Source: Actinoallomurus iriomotensis
GTDB lineage: Bacteria; Actinomycetota; Actinomycetes; Streptosporangiales; Streptosporangiaceae
DNA: 64,000 nt
Assembly (NCBI RefSeq): GCF_030269445.1
Contig: NZ_BSTJ01000003.1
Coordinates: 885,266 to 949,265 of the forward strand
Direction: 5' to 3'
Positions 44,580-52,136 of this stretch are shown here, piece by piece (position 1 is the first letter of the stretch; each line of letters opens with the position of its first letter). Under the pieces are notes generated by a model. The model was not told the origin of the DNA. It saw nothing but the letters and a program-made list of their open reading frames with translations, and did not search any database. The position numbers and the translations under genes are program-made.

Positions 44580-44996
44580 TCAGGCGCCGGCGGGCGGCGG
44601 CGCGGAGGCGGCGATCGCCCGGGCCCGTCCGACCATGTCGGTCGCCCATGCGCCGGTCTGCTGCGCCGCCGGGAACTGCACGGTGTGATACAGCCCGCCG
44701 GGGCCCGTGACGGTGATCGTGACGAACCCGGCGTAGCGCTTCTCCTTCATGAGAAGGAAGAGCAATCCGAGCAGGCAGAAGATGAAGAAGAGGATGGCCA
44801 GCACGATCGCGACCGCCGGAATGCCCTCGGTCACCTGCGTGGAGTCCTGCACGGTCCACGTGGTCCCGTGGACGGGAAACCGCCCCTGAGGCACGATGAC
44901 AGAAGTCGGGGTGACGGAAATGTCACCGATCGACAGCAGCACAGGTTCGTTGTCCGGCGGCGGCATCATGCCCGGCGGCGGAGGAGGGTAGCCCAT
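44580..44996 (-). CDS. Small membrane protein with Pro-rich N-terminus
   Basis: A 138-residue protein starting MGYPPPPPGMMPPPDNEPVL, then a beta-rich segment and one membrane helix (GIPAVAIVLAILFFIFCLLG, continuing LLFLL), then KEKRYAGFVTITVTGPGGLY and an Ala/Pro end. Similar proteins occur in actinomycetes without known function. TACTGT lies exactly 7 bases before the ATG, giving a leaderless transcript. It is convergent with the ECF41 gene. Confidence 0.8.
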   Translation of the reverse strand: MGYPPPPPGMMPPPDNEPVLLSIGDISVTPTSVIVPQGRFPVHGTTWTVQDSTQVTEGIPAVAIVLAILFFIFCLLGLLFLLMKEKRYAGFVTITVTGPGGLYHTVQFPAAQQTGAWATDMVGRARAIAASAPPPAGA

Positions 44997-45003
44997 AAGG
45001 CAT

Positions 45004-45009
45004 ACAGTA
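45004..45009 (-). promoter_or_regulatory. -10 box of a leaderless membrane-protein transcript
   Basis: TACTGT on the minus strand, 7 bases before the ATG at 44996; no ribosome site is present. Confidence 0.6.
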
Positions 45010-45149
45010 CGGCCTACCGCACTCCGGACTCGCGCCTTTGAGCGGCCACGTTGGGCATTTCTGTCATCTCGCGGCCACGGAGCGGTAGACGAGCCGCGCC
45101 GCGAGCGTTCCGATGGGGCGGGAGAAACGCCATCAGGACAACCGGTCAA

Positions 45150-45542
45150 ATGGCGAACGTGATACACGGCGCCAACGTGGTCGTCGCGGGCTTGTTCTCG
45201 GCCAGGCGCAAGGACCATGTCGAGGCGATGGACGAGCTCGAGGCCGAGGTGACCCGGTTCGGCGGGCTGGTGACGGCCCGCTTCGTCCAACGCCGGGGCG
45301 TCTCGGGAAAGGGCCGCGTCCGGGGCGGAGCGGAGAACATGGATCGCCCCTACTCGTCACGGACCCTCATGAGCACCGGCAAGATCCGCGAGATCGCCGA
45401 CGCGTGCGTACGGACCGATGCCACGGCGGTCGTCTTCCATAACGATCTGACCGATCGTCAGCGTAGGGCGCTCTCCGAGATATTCGGGAGCGCGGTCCTC
45501 ACCATTCGCGAGCTCAAGGAGGAACGACGCGTGAATGGTTGA
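45150..45542 (+). CDS. Stand-alone HflX N-terminal-like domain
   Basis: A 130-residue protein matching only the N-terminal domain of the HflX GTPase. It shows VVVAGLFSARRKDHVEAMDE, VTARFVQRRGVSGKG, then STGKIREIADACVRTDATAV and VFHNDLTDRQRRALSEIFGS. The linker, G-domain and C-terminus of HflX (about 300 residues) are absent, and no GTP-binding motifs follow in any frame. In full HflX this domain contacts the ribosome. The coding pattern is clean, so it looks like a maintained short gene rather than fresh debris. The ATG at 45150 has only a weak upstream AGGAC. Confidence 0.75.
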   Translation: MANVIHGANVVVAGLFSARRKDHVEAMDELEAEVTRFGGLVTARFVQRRGVSGKGRVRGGAENMDRPYSSRTLMSTGKIREIADACVRTDATAVVFHNDLTDRQRRALSEIFGSAVLTIRELKEERRVNG

Positions 45543-45547
45543 GAAGC

Positions 45548-45563
45548 CGGCCATTAATGGCCG
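45548..45563. repeat. Perfect 16-bp palindrome
   Basis: CGGCCATTAATGGCCG, five bases after the HflX-like stop. It has an AT centre unlike the surrounding sequence. Confidence 0.7.
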
Positions 45564-45567
45564 TCGA

Positions 45568-45597
45568 GGCGGTGCCCGTCAGCCCAGTGGCACCGCC
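45568..45597. terminator. Bidirectional hairpin terminator
   Basis: A perfect 9-bp stem GGCGGTGCC/GGCACCGCC with a 12-base loop, between the convergent HflX-like and DUF4236 genes. Confidence 0.6.
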
Positions 45598-45617
45598 CCG
45601 ACGGAGCTCCGATGCGG

Positions 45618-45797
45618 TCAGGCGCGGGACTTGTCCTGCTTCCATGACAGCGGGCCCGGCAGGTCGTACCGCTGCCTGCGCGACCTCGAGTTCCATGACC
45701 AGCGACCGAGCTTGATGGTCCAGGAGGAGAGACCGTTCTCGGTGAAATTGAAGACCAGAGGGCCGAATTTCTTACGCTTACGGAACATCAGACCCAT
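45618..45797 (-). CDS. DUF4236-like small protein
   Basis: A 59-residue basic protein. The MFRKRKKFGPLVFNFTENGL start with a later LGRWSWNSRSRRQRYDLPGP matches the DUF4236-type pattern (an FRKR-xx-GP-opening and glycine/proline close). The function is unknown; relatives are widespread short proteins. The ATG at 45797 has AAAGGAG upstream. The gene is AT-richer than its neighbours, which is unusual here and may reflect its amino-acid content or transfer. Confidence 0.75.
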   Translation of the reverse strand: MGLMFRKRKKFGPLVFNFTENGLSSWTIKLGRWSWNSRSRRQRYDLPGPLSWKQDKSRA

Positions 45798-45900
45798 TGC
45801 TGTGCTCCTTTCCTTAGGTTCAGGCGACTCGACGATGCCCCGTATATGGCCCCCCAAACTTCCCGATCCCACCGAGGGCGGCGAACCGCGCTAGGCCGCA

Positions 45901-45906
45901 TAGATT
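45901..45906 (+). promoter_or_regulatory. -10 box of a leaderless transcript
   Basis: TAGATT, exactly 7 bases before the ATG at 45914. This decides the start over the internal ATG at 45932. Confidence 0.65.
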
Positions 45907-45913
45907 CCCCATA

Positions 45914-46705
45914 ATGGGCAATGGTGAGGAGATGCCTGAGGTTGGTCGCGCATCGACACCCAGGGTCGGGCTGCTCTATCCGACTCGCGACTGCGGCGAG
46001 GACGATTTCGTACGCATGGCGGCCCTGCTGGATCCGTCGATCACGGTGGAGTTCTCCTACGTCGAGTGGGGCGAGGACGTCTCCGACATCGCCGAGATGG
46101 GCGCCCTGGAGAAGCTGAACGCGGTACGCGAGCTCGGCGAGCCTGACCGGCTCGCCGTGGCGGCGGCCGGGTTGACCGGGTTCGCTCCCCACGTGGTGGC
46201 GTTGGCCTGCAGCAGCTGTAGCTTCCTGCAGGGCCTCGACGGCGCCCGGAAGCAGGCCGCGGACCTGGCCGCACTGATGGGAGCGCCGGCGACAGGCACG
46301 TCCCTCGCGTTCGTCGCGGCGGCGCGAGCGATGGGGCTCTCCCGGGTGGGACTCGCGTCGGTGTACGGCGAGGAGGTGACGAGCGCCTTCGCCGAGTTCC
46401 TGGCCGACGCGGGCATCACCACGACGCATCACGTCGCCATGGACGCGCCGTCGGACCGCGCGCTGGCCTCGTGGGACCGGCATCGGATCGCCGACCTGAC
46501 CGAACGCGGCGACGGCCCGGACGCCGAGGCCGTCCTCGTGCCGGAGACCGCCCTGCACACGGCGGACCTCGTCCCCGGTCTGGAGCGACGCCTCGGAAAA
46601 CCGGTCCTGACCGCGACTCAGGTGACCATCTGGCATGCCCTCGTCGCGGCCGGCCACCCGGCGAGGGGAGACGGCGCGGGCGCGCTCTTCGCACGCGCCC
46701 GGTGA
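45914..46705 (+). CDS. Maleate isomerase / Asp-Glu racemase superfamily protein
   Basis: A 263-residue cytosolic protein of the maleate cis-trans isomerase/arylmalonate decarboxylase-like superfamily. The N-terminal half has RVGLLYPTRDCGEDDFVRM and the first catalytic region VVALACSSCSFLQG. In the second half, where the family usually has a C-T pair, this protein reads VLVPETALHTADLVPGLERR with no Cys. With a single nucleophile it may resemble decarboxylase-type members. The leaderless ATG at 45914 is marked by TAGATT 7 bases upstream. It is convergent with Imm7. Confidence 0.85.
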   Translation: MGNGEEMPEVGRASTPRVGLLYPTRDCGEDDFVRMAALLDPSITVEFSYVEWGEDVSDIAEMGALEKLNAVRELGEPDRLAVAAAGLTGFAPHVVALACSSCSFLQGLDGARKQAADLAALMGAPATGTSLAFVAAARAMGLSRVGLASVYGEEVTSAFAEFLADAGITTTHHVAMDAPSDRALASWDRHRIADLTERGDGPDAEAVLVPETALHTADLVPGLERRLGKPVLTATQVTIWHALVAAGHPARGDGAGALFARAR

Positions 46706-46719
46706 TAGCACGGGTCCGC

Positions 46720-47121
46720 TCATCCCTGGGCGGCGTCCTCCACGGTGGGGACGAGCGGGGAGAGCAGGGAGTCCGCGTGCTCGGTGACCGTACCGCGCAC
46801 CAGGCGGAAGACCCGGAACGCGTTCGGGTGCTCCGCGTCCTCGTCGTCCCAGACGTACAGCAGGCCGAACGAACCCGGGGCGATCTCGCCGACCCGCCGG
46901 AAGAGGTCGATGATCCGTGATCCCCACTCGCCCCGGTGGTTGGGCACGCCCGCGACGTGCAGGAACGGGAAACCGTTCAGCCAGCGCAGGTCGAGCAGGC
47001 CGTACTCGTCCAGCTCCGCGAGAAGCCGGCGGACGTCCTCCACCCGCGAACGCAGCCGCCTCTCATCGTCGTCGAGACCGGCCGTCTCCCGGATGTTCAC
47101 CCACCCGTGGTACTCGAACAT
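46720..47121 (-). CDS. Imm7-family immunity protein (orphan)
   Basis: A 133-residue protein of the Imm7 family, antidotes in polymorphic toxin systems. The start MFEYHGWVNIRETAGLDDDE, the central WLNGFPFLHVAGVPNHRGEW and DLFRRVGEIAPGSFGLLYVW match the family. No toxin gene with a C-terminal nuclease or deaminase domain lies nearby, so it is an orphan that may protect against neighbours' toxins. TAGCCT 6 bases upstream of the ATG marks a leaderless transcript. Confidence 0.85.
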   Translation of the reverse strand: MFEYHGWVNIRETAGLDDDERRLRSRVEDVRRLLAELDEYGLLDLRWLNGFPFLHVAGVPNHRGEWGSRIIDLFRRVGEIAPGSFGLLYVWDDEDAEHPNAFRVFRLVRGTVTEHADSLLSPLVPTVEDAAQG

Positions 47122-47127
47122 CGGCCA

Positions 47128-47133
47128 AGGCTA
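47128..47133 (-). promoter_or_regulatory. -10 box of the leaderless Imm7 transcript
   Basis: TAGCCT on the minus strand, 6 bases before the ATG at 47121. Confidence 0.5.
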
Positions 47134-48198
47134 GTGGCCGGAGGTCTCCGGCTCCCGGAGCTCCTCTTCGGCGGGCTCCGGGCCGCCGGCGTCCAGGCGT
47201 CTCCGGGTCCGCCGGCGGCGGAAAGCCAGGCCCGCGGCGATCATCGCGCAGAGAACGAGGAGGAGCAGGAGCGCCCAGGAGACGTTCCAGGCGCGCGTCG
47301 TGGCCCTGACGGCGGCGAGCGGGGCGATCGAGCCCGCCGCGTCGGCGAGCAGCGGAGTGACGGTGACCGTTCCCGTCAGTCTCAGCGCGGGCGCCACTCC
47401 CCGTACCGGCACCGAGACCTTCCAGGTATCGCCCGGGAGCAGCTGAGGCGAGTCGCCGATCCCGCCCGCGCGAACGCCCGGGCCGCCGAGGGGGCCGGAC
47501 ACCGAGACCGCCTGCCGGGCGGTGAGGATCGCGTTGCCCGTGTTGTGGATCGTGTACGTGACGGTCGTCTCGCCCTTCCCGAACGGGTTGAGCGTGCCCG
47601 AGTAGCGCACGTGCGGCCGCTCCACCGACAGGCTCGGCTTGAGCGGTCCGCCCACGCGGAGCCGGATCCGGATCCCGACGCGCCGGTCCACCTTCGCCGA
47701 GTCCGCCGTCCCGGCCCGCGTCAGCGATGTGACGATGCCCCCCATGTGATCGCCGGGCGCGGCGTCGTCCGGAAGCGCGACCGTGAACGGCACCTGGACC
47801 GACTCACCGGGCCGGATCGTGAGCTCGGGACGGTCCGGGTGGACCCACGCACCCACCCCCGTCGACTTCGCGCCCTTGGTGACCAGGTCGAACCGGCCCG
47901 CCTTGGTGGTGAACCCGTCGGCGGCGTACACGGCCAGGCGCAGCGGCGTGGTGCCGTGGTTGGTGACCACGAGGCCGTCCTGGAGCCGCCCGCCCGGGTC
48001 GAGGGTGTAGCTGTAGTTCGGCCGGTCCGACCCGAAGGCGCCGGCCGCCGTGCCGACCGTCCAGGGGACGTCTCCGTCCGCCGCGACGGCGGGGCCGGCC
48101 CCCGCTCCGAGGAGTCCGAGCGCGGCGAGCAGCGTCACGACGGCCGCCCGGGCGAGGGCTCCGGCCGCTGAGGTCGTACGCGGTCTGGGCAGGTGCAT
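47131..48198 (-). CDS. DUF916-type membrane-anchored surface protein
   Basis: A 355-residue exported protein. The signal peptide runs to about PAVAADGD. Two Ig-like regions follow (FTVALPDDAAPGDHMGGIVT and TVTYTIHNTGNAILTARQAV), as in DUF916 proteins that associate with WxL-type or other wall polymers. One C-terminal helix (WNVSWALLLLLVLCAMIAAG) is followed by a short basic and acidic tail. It lies downstream of a phosphatase on the same strand with a 100-base gap. Its stop is beside the Imm7 -10 box. Confidence 0.85.
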   Translation of the reverse strand: MHLPRPRTTSAAGALARAAVVTLLAALGLLGAGAGPAVAADGDVPWTVGTAAGAFGSDRPNYSYTLDPGGRLQDGLVVTNHGTTPLRLAVYAADGFTTKAGRFDLVTKGAKSTGVGAWVHPDRPELTIRPGESVQVPFTVALPDDAAPGDHMGGIVTSLTRAGTADSAKVDRRVGIRIRLRVGGPLKPSLSVERPHVRYSGTLNPFGKGETTVTYTIHNTGNAILTARQAVSVSGPLGGPGVRAGGIGDSPQLLPGDTWKVSVPVRGVAPALRLTGTVTVTPLLADAAGSIAPLAAVRATTRAWNVSWALLLLLVLCAMIAAGLAFRRRRTRRRLDAGGPEPAEEELREPETSGH

Positions 48199-48298
48199 CT
48201 GATGATCCTCGGACGGTCTGCGGAACGGCGGGACGAAAGAAAGTGCGATGGGGCGGGCACCCGCCGGCGCCCACCCCGACCGGTAAGGCGGACCGGGA

Positions 48299-49897
48299 TC
48301 AGCTCAGCGAGGTGAGCGTGACGCCCTTCGACTCACCGTCGCTCTGCTGCACCCAGGCGGGCTTGCCCGGAGTTCCGGGCTTACCCGGGGTTTCGGGCTT
48401 ACCCGGCTTGCCGGGCTTGTCGCTGAACGGGCGGATCACCACCTTGTCGACGAGGGAGCCGACCGGCTTGGCCGCGCTCGCGCCGCTGTCCGGGCCGCAC
48501 CAGGACACCTTGCCCAGCTCGACCGCGGCGTTCGGGCCGGCGCAGGTGCCGCTGCGGATGTCCTGGACGACGAGCTTGTTGTCGCGCACCTCGACCTTCA
48601 CGTAGGTACGGACGTGCTCCTGGTTCTCGACCGAGTTGGCCCAGTGGTTCTTGGGGTTCAGCGGGTCGGGACCGTAGTTCGGGTCCTTGGTGGTGTCCGG
48701 AGCGGTGAGGTCGTAGTACTTCGAACCCGACGCGGAGTTGGCCGTCACGTAGATGACGCCGCCCGGCCCCTGGGCCACCTGCGCGGCGCCGGGCCGCTCG
48801 TTCGCGTTCGCCTTCTTCCCGTTCTTGATCACGTAGCTGCGGGAGTAGCTGTGGTCGTGACCCTGCAGGACCAGGTCGACGCCCAGCTTGGAGAACGCGG
48901 TCGGGAAGTCCTGACGGCGCTGCTGGTTGTCGGTGTCGTTCGCGTGGTCGGCCGGTGAGTAGATCGAGTGGTGGTAGACGAGCACCGTGTACTTGGCCTT
49001 GGCGCCGTGCGCCTTGATGACGTCGCTGACGTAGCCGAGGTGCGCCGCGTCGGAACCGTTGGCGTAGGCGTTGCTGTTCAGGTCGATGAACAGGACGCCC
49101 TTGTACGTGTACCAGTAGTCGCCGCCCGACTGGGTGGCCGCGTTGCCGGCGTAGAACGGCGCGGAGCGGTCGGTGTTCGGCGTCCAGAAGTGCTGTTCGT
49201 ACGACTTGCCGCCGACGTCGTGGTTGCCGATGGTGGCGGCCCACGGGTACTGGCGCAGCTTGTCGGGCGCGAGGAACGCGTTCCACTGGGTCTCGGTGTT
49301 GGCGCTCTCGACCTGGTCACCGCCGGAGACCAGCAGTTCGGCCTTCGGGTTGGCGGCGAGGGAGACGTTCACGGTGTCCAGCCATCCGGCACCGTCCTTC
49401 GCCGTGTCGCCGGACGAGCCGATCTGCGGGTCGCCGTAGAACAGGAAGTCGAAGTCGCCCTTGAAGTCCCGGGTCTTGAAGGAGTACGCCGGCGACCAGT
49501 CGCCCTCGGAGCCGACGCGGTAGGAGTAGGCGGTGTTCTTCTTCAGGTTGTCGATCGTGGCGTGGCCGTTGTAGCCGCCGTTGACGCTGTTCGCGGCGAC
49601 CGTGGCCGGGAAGGTCACGGCGTTCTTGGGGAACCGGCCCTTGGCGACCTTGGAGGTCGGTGCGACCTGCACCACCTGCGCGGTGCCGGCCGAGGTGTAC
49701 CAGGAGACGACGCGCTGCGACTCGGTGGCGCCGACGCTGAGGACGATGCCGGTGGTCGTCGTACCGCTGTCCGCGCCGGCCGCGGTCGTCAGGCCGCTGC
49801 CGAGCACCGCGGTGACGCCGATGACCGCCGCGGTGGCCCCCATGGCCACCCGGCGCCGAATCGACCCGGGGCCCTCTGTCCAGTTTTGGAAGTTCAT
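48299..49897 (-). CDS. Secreted purple-acid-phosphatase-like metallophosphoesterase
   Basis: A 532-residue exported enzyme. After a signal peptide, residues ~50-150 form an FN3-like purple acid phosphatase N-domain (WYTSAGTAQVVQVAP, TAYSYRVGSEGDWSPAY). The metal-binding motifs are FLFYGDPQIG, VSGGDQVES, ATIGNHDVGG, LVYHHSIYS and LQGHDHSYSRS. The C-terminus has tandem PGKP-type repeats (PGKPGKPETPGKPGTPGKP) that could lie in the wall. It hydrolyses phosphomonoesters or diesters outside the cell. No Pho box is evident. Confidence 0.92.
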   Translation of the reverse strand: MNFQNWTEGPGSIRRRVAMGATAAVIGVTAVLGSGLTTAAGADSGTTTTGIVLSVGATESQRVVSWYTSAGTAQVVQVAPTSKVAKGRFPKNAVTFPATVAANSVNGGYNGHATIDNLKKNTAYSYRVGSEGDWSPAYSFKTRDFKGDFDFLFYGDPQIGSSGDTAKDGAGWLDTVNVSLAANPKAELLVSGGDQVESANTETQWNAFLAPDKLRQYPWAATIGNHDVGGKSYEQHFWTPNTDRSAPFYAGNAATQSGGDYWYTYKGVLFIDLNSNAYANGSDAAHLGYVSDVIKAHGAKAKYTVLVYHHSIYSPADHANDTDNQQRRQDFPTAFSKLGVDLVLQGHDHSYSRSYVIKNGKKANANERPGAAQVAQGPGGVIYVTANSASGSKYYDLTAPDTTKDPNYGPDPLNPKNHWANSVENQEHVRTYVKVEVRDNKLVVQDIRSGTCAGPNAAVELGKVSWCGPDSGASAAKPVGSLVDKVVIRPFSDKPGKPGKPETPGKPGTPGKPAWVQQSDGESKGVTLTSLS

Positions 49898-50016
49898 AGG
49901 GTTCCGTCCCTTTTGGGAGAGGTAAAAGCTCGGTCAAGCTCTCGCAATGCGTTGACCAGGAGATGAACGGCGAGGAGGTGAACGGTGGCGCACGCCGGAA
50001 GTTGTGACGTGATCTT

Positions 50017-51231
50017 TCAGAGAACTCGCTGGAAGAACCACACGAGGCCCATGACGGACACCCCGGTGGCGATCGCGCCGGTCGTCCACAGCCCCGCCAC
50101 CGGCCGGCGGTGGCGCAGCAGACCCAGCAGCGGGAAGACGACGATGATGATCGCCAGCTGAACGACCTCGATGCCCACGTTGAACACCAGCAGCGACCAC
50201 AGCAGCGTCCACGACCAGGCCTGCTCGATGCCCAGCGCCGAGGCGAAGCCGAGCCCGTGCACGAGCCCGAAGCAGAAGACGACCGCGAGCCGCGTCCAGC
50301 CCGCGGTGTCCAGGCTGAGGTGACCGTGACCGGTGGTTTCGAGGTCCACGGCATGCGATCGGCGTCGCCAGATCCGCCACAGATGCCAGCCCGCGACGAC
50401 CGCGATCGACAGGGCGATGACCGGCTCGACGAACGACGCGGGCACCCGTACGAGACCGAGGGCGGCGAAGACGAAGGTCACCGAGTGGGCCAGCGTGAAC
50501 GTCGTCGCCGCCAGTACGATCTCGCGCAGACGGCGTGACCCCGCGATGAGCGCCAGCAGGAACAGGATGTGGTCGATCCCGGTGAGCAGGTGCTCGGCCC
50601 CCAGCCGGAAGAACTCCCAGAACCGCTCGGCCCACGACTGCCGCGTGGAGAACGTCGGATGCCGCGCGTCGAGGGCGGCGCTTCCCGACCGCAGGTCCAG
50701 GTCGTACGTGACGATCGTCTTGGTGCCGCGTACGTAGCCCTCGGAGTCCGGGAACAGCCCGCTGCGCACCTCGTGCGCGTCCGCGGCCTCCGGGCAGCGG
50801 TAGTCGAGCACCAGCAGCGCGTACGGGACGCCCTCACGCTGCTCGACCTGGAAGCCGCCGTTCCGGGCCGGGGCGCAGGCCCTCCCCTCGGCCGTGACGC
50901 CGAAGTGCCGGGTCACGTACGCGACGACCGAGCCGGCGTGGGCGTCGAGCGCCGCCGCCTGCCCCGCCCGGTCACCGGACCTGAACGCCGCGTCGCCCGC
51001 CCGGAAGAGCGGATCGTCCTTCTGGTAGTCGGCGGCGGAGACGACGAGCAGGTCGTACTCCAGCCCGATCGCGGCGCGGACGTGCCCGGTGGCGGGCGCG
51101 GTCAGATCGACGTACGCGGTGGAACTGAACCCGTGGGCGAAGGCGGGCAGGGCGCTGAGCAGGACGGCCACGGCGGCCACGGCCACGGCGGCGGCGACAG
51201 CACAGGCACGACGCCGGGCGGCGTGGGACAT
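50017..51231 (-). CDS. HupE/UreJ-family membrane protein with long exterior N-domain
   Basis: A 404-residue exported membrane protein. A signal sequence (to PAFAHG) precedes a ~165-residue exterior domain with Cys. The C-terminal ~190 residues carry HupE/UreJ_2 helices: GAEHLLTGIDHILFLLALIA, AATTFTLAHSVTFVFAALGL and CFGLVHGLGFASALG, rich in conserved His that may bind nickel, cobalt or another metal. The mature protein begins HGFSSTAYVDL; an N-terminal His suggests copper binding, an inference. GAGGAG precedes the ATG. The true cargo is unknown. Confidence 0.88.
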   Translation of the reverse strand: MSHAARRRACAVAAAVAVAAVAVLLSALPAFAHGFSSTAYVDLTAPATGHVRAAIGLEYDLLVVSAADYQKDDPLFRAGDAAFRSGDRAGQAAALDAHAGSVVAYVTRHFGVTAEGRACAPARNGGFQVEQREGVPYALLVLDYRCPEAADAHEVRSGLFPDSEGYVRGTKTIVTYDLDLRSGSAALDARHPTFSTRQSWAERFWEFFRLGAEHLLTGIDHILFLLALIAGSRRLREIVLAATTFTLAHSVTFVFAALGLVRVPASFVEPVIALSIAVVAGWHLWRIWRRRSHAVDLETTGHGHLSLDTAGWTRLAVVFCFGLVHGLGFASALGIEQAWSWTLLWSLLVFNVGIEVVQLAIIIVVFPLLGLLRHRRPVAGLWTTGAIATGVSVMGLVWFFQRVL

Positions 51232-51405
51232 GTGACTCCTCGTTGGTTGCGAGACGCAATCTGCTCGGCACGGATGAACGGCCGGCGGCCCGCAGGCGAA
51301 CCGATGAGGAACCACACCCGGCGGAGGTGGCCTCGCTCCTCGAAAACCGCAAGTCATGGGGTAGGAAGTAGGCCCACCCGTGACCCCGCCGGAGGCCGAT
51401 CCCCC

Positions 51406-52080
51406 ATGCGCTCTCGACGTCTGCGCGCCGCCGCGCTGGCCGCGGCCGTGGCGACCGCCGTACTGGCCGGCGGGTGCGGTTCCGGCGACGACTGGTCCCG
51501 GCCGCACGCGAGGCCCACTCCCATCGGCACCCTCGGCCCGGGCTTCTCCGACCCGGCCAGGTCGCCCGCCCCGGAGTCGACGATCACACCGCGCGCCGGC
51601 TCGTGGGACGCCGCCCGCCCGTCGAAGGGCTACCGCGTGGTGCTGCTCACCGCGGGCAAGGACGCCCAGACCAGGACGCTGACGGACGCCGTACGGAAGT
51701 GGGCGAAGGAGGAGCACGTCAGCCTGAAGACCGTCACGGCCGCCAAGCCGGACCAGTACGTCCCGTCCATCAGCAGGGCGATGAACCTGGCGCCCGACCT
51801 CATCGTCAGCGCCGGCAACGACCTCGTCGACGCCCTCGCCACGGTCACCCCCAACCACCTCGACCGGAAGTTCCTGGTGATCGGCGCGGAACTGGCCGAA
51901 CCCACGGCGAACGTGACGGCCGCCGACTGGACCGGCGCGTCGTTCCGCGGCGAGGGCCTCGGCATGTCCTCGAACTACGACCCCGCCACCTTCACCCCCG
52001 CCCGCGCCGGGCACGCCGTACGCGCCGGGGTCGCGGCCGTGCTGAACGGCCTGACCGGCATCGTGATCTGGATCGGCTGA
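51406..52080 (+). CDS. BMP-like periplasmic-binding lipoprotein
   Basis: A 224-residue lipoprotein with a lipobox ending VLAGGC. The domain has RVVLLTAGKDAQTRTLTDAV, NLAPDLIVSAGNDLVDALAT and FLVIGAELAEPTANVTAADW, like a cut-down basic membrane protein (BMP) or type-1 periplasmic binding fold. It is about two thirds of a normal BMP and has no ABC permease nearby, so it is more likely a sensor or a stand-alone binding protein. GGAGG lies upstream of the ATG. It is divergent from the HupE-like gene. Confidence 0.8.
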   Translation: MRSRRLRAAALAAAVATAVLAGGCGSGDDWSRPHARPTPIGTLGPGFSDPARSPAPESTITPRAGSWDAARPSKGYRVVLLTAGKDAQTRTLTDAVRKWAKEEHVSLKTVTAAKPDQYVPSISRAMNLAPDLIVSAGNDLVDALATVTPNHLDRKFLVIGAELAEPTANVTAADWTGASFRGEGLGMSSNYDPATFTPARAGHAVRAGVAAVLNGLTGIVIWIG

Positions 52081-52096
52081 CCGCGCCGCGGCGGCC

Positions 52097-52136
52097 AGGT
52101 GACAGGCGGCTAGGTGACAGGCGGCTAGGTGACAGC
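52097..52136. repeat. Tandem 15-bp repeat, about 2.6 copies
   Basis: The unit aggtgacaggcggct is at 52097-52111 and 52112-52126, with a third partial copy running into the flavoprotein gene's stop region. It lies between two convergent genes. Confidence 0.85.

Noticed and set aside
46000..47200. Toxin gene partner for Imm7
   Set aside because: Both flanks are a maleate-isomerase-like gene and a DUF916 protein; neither has a toxin domain.
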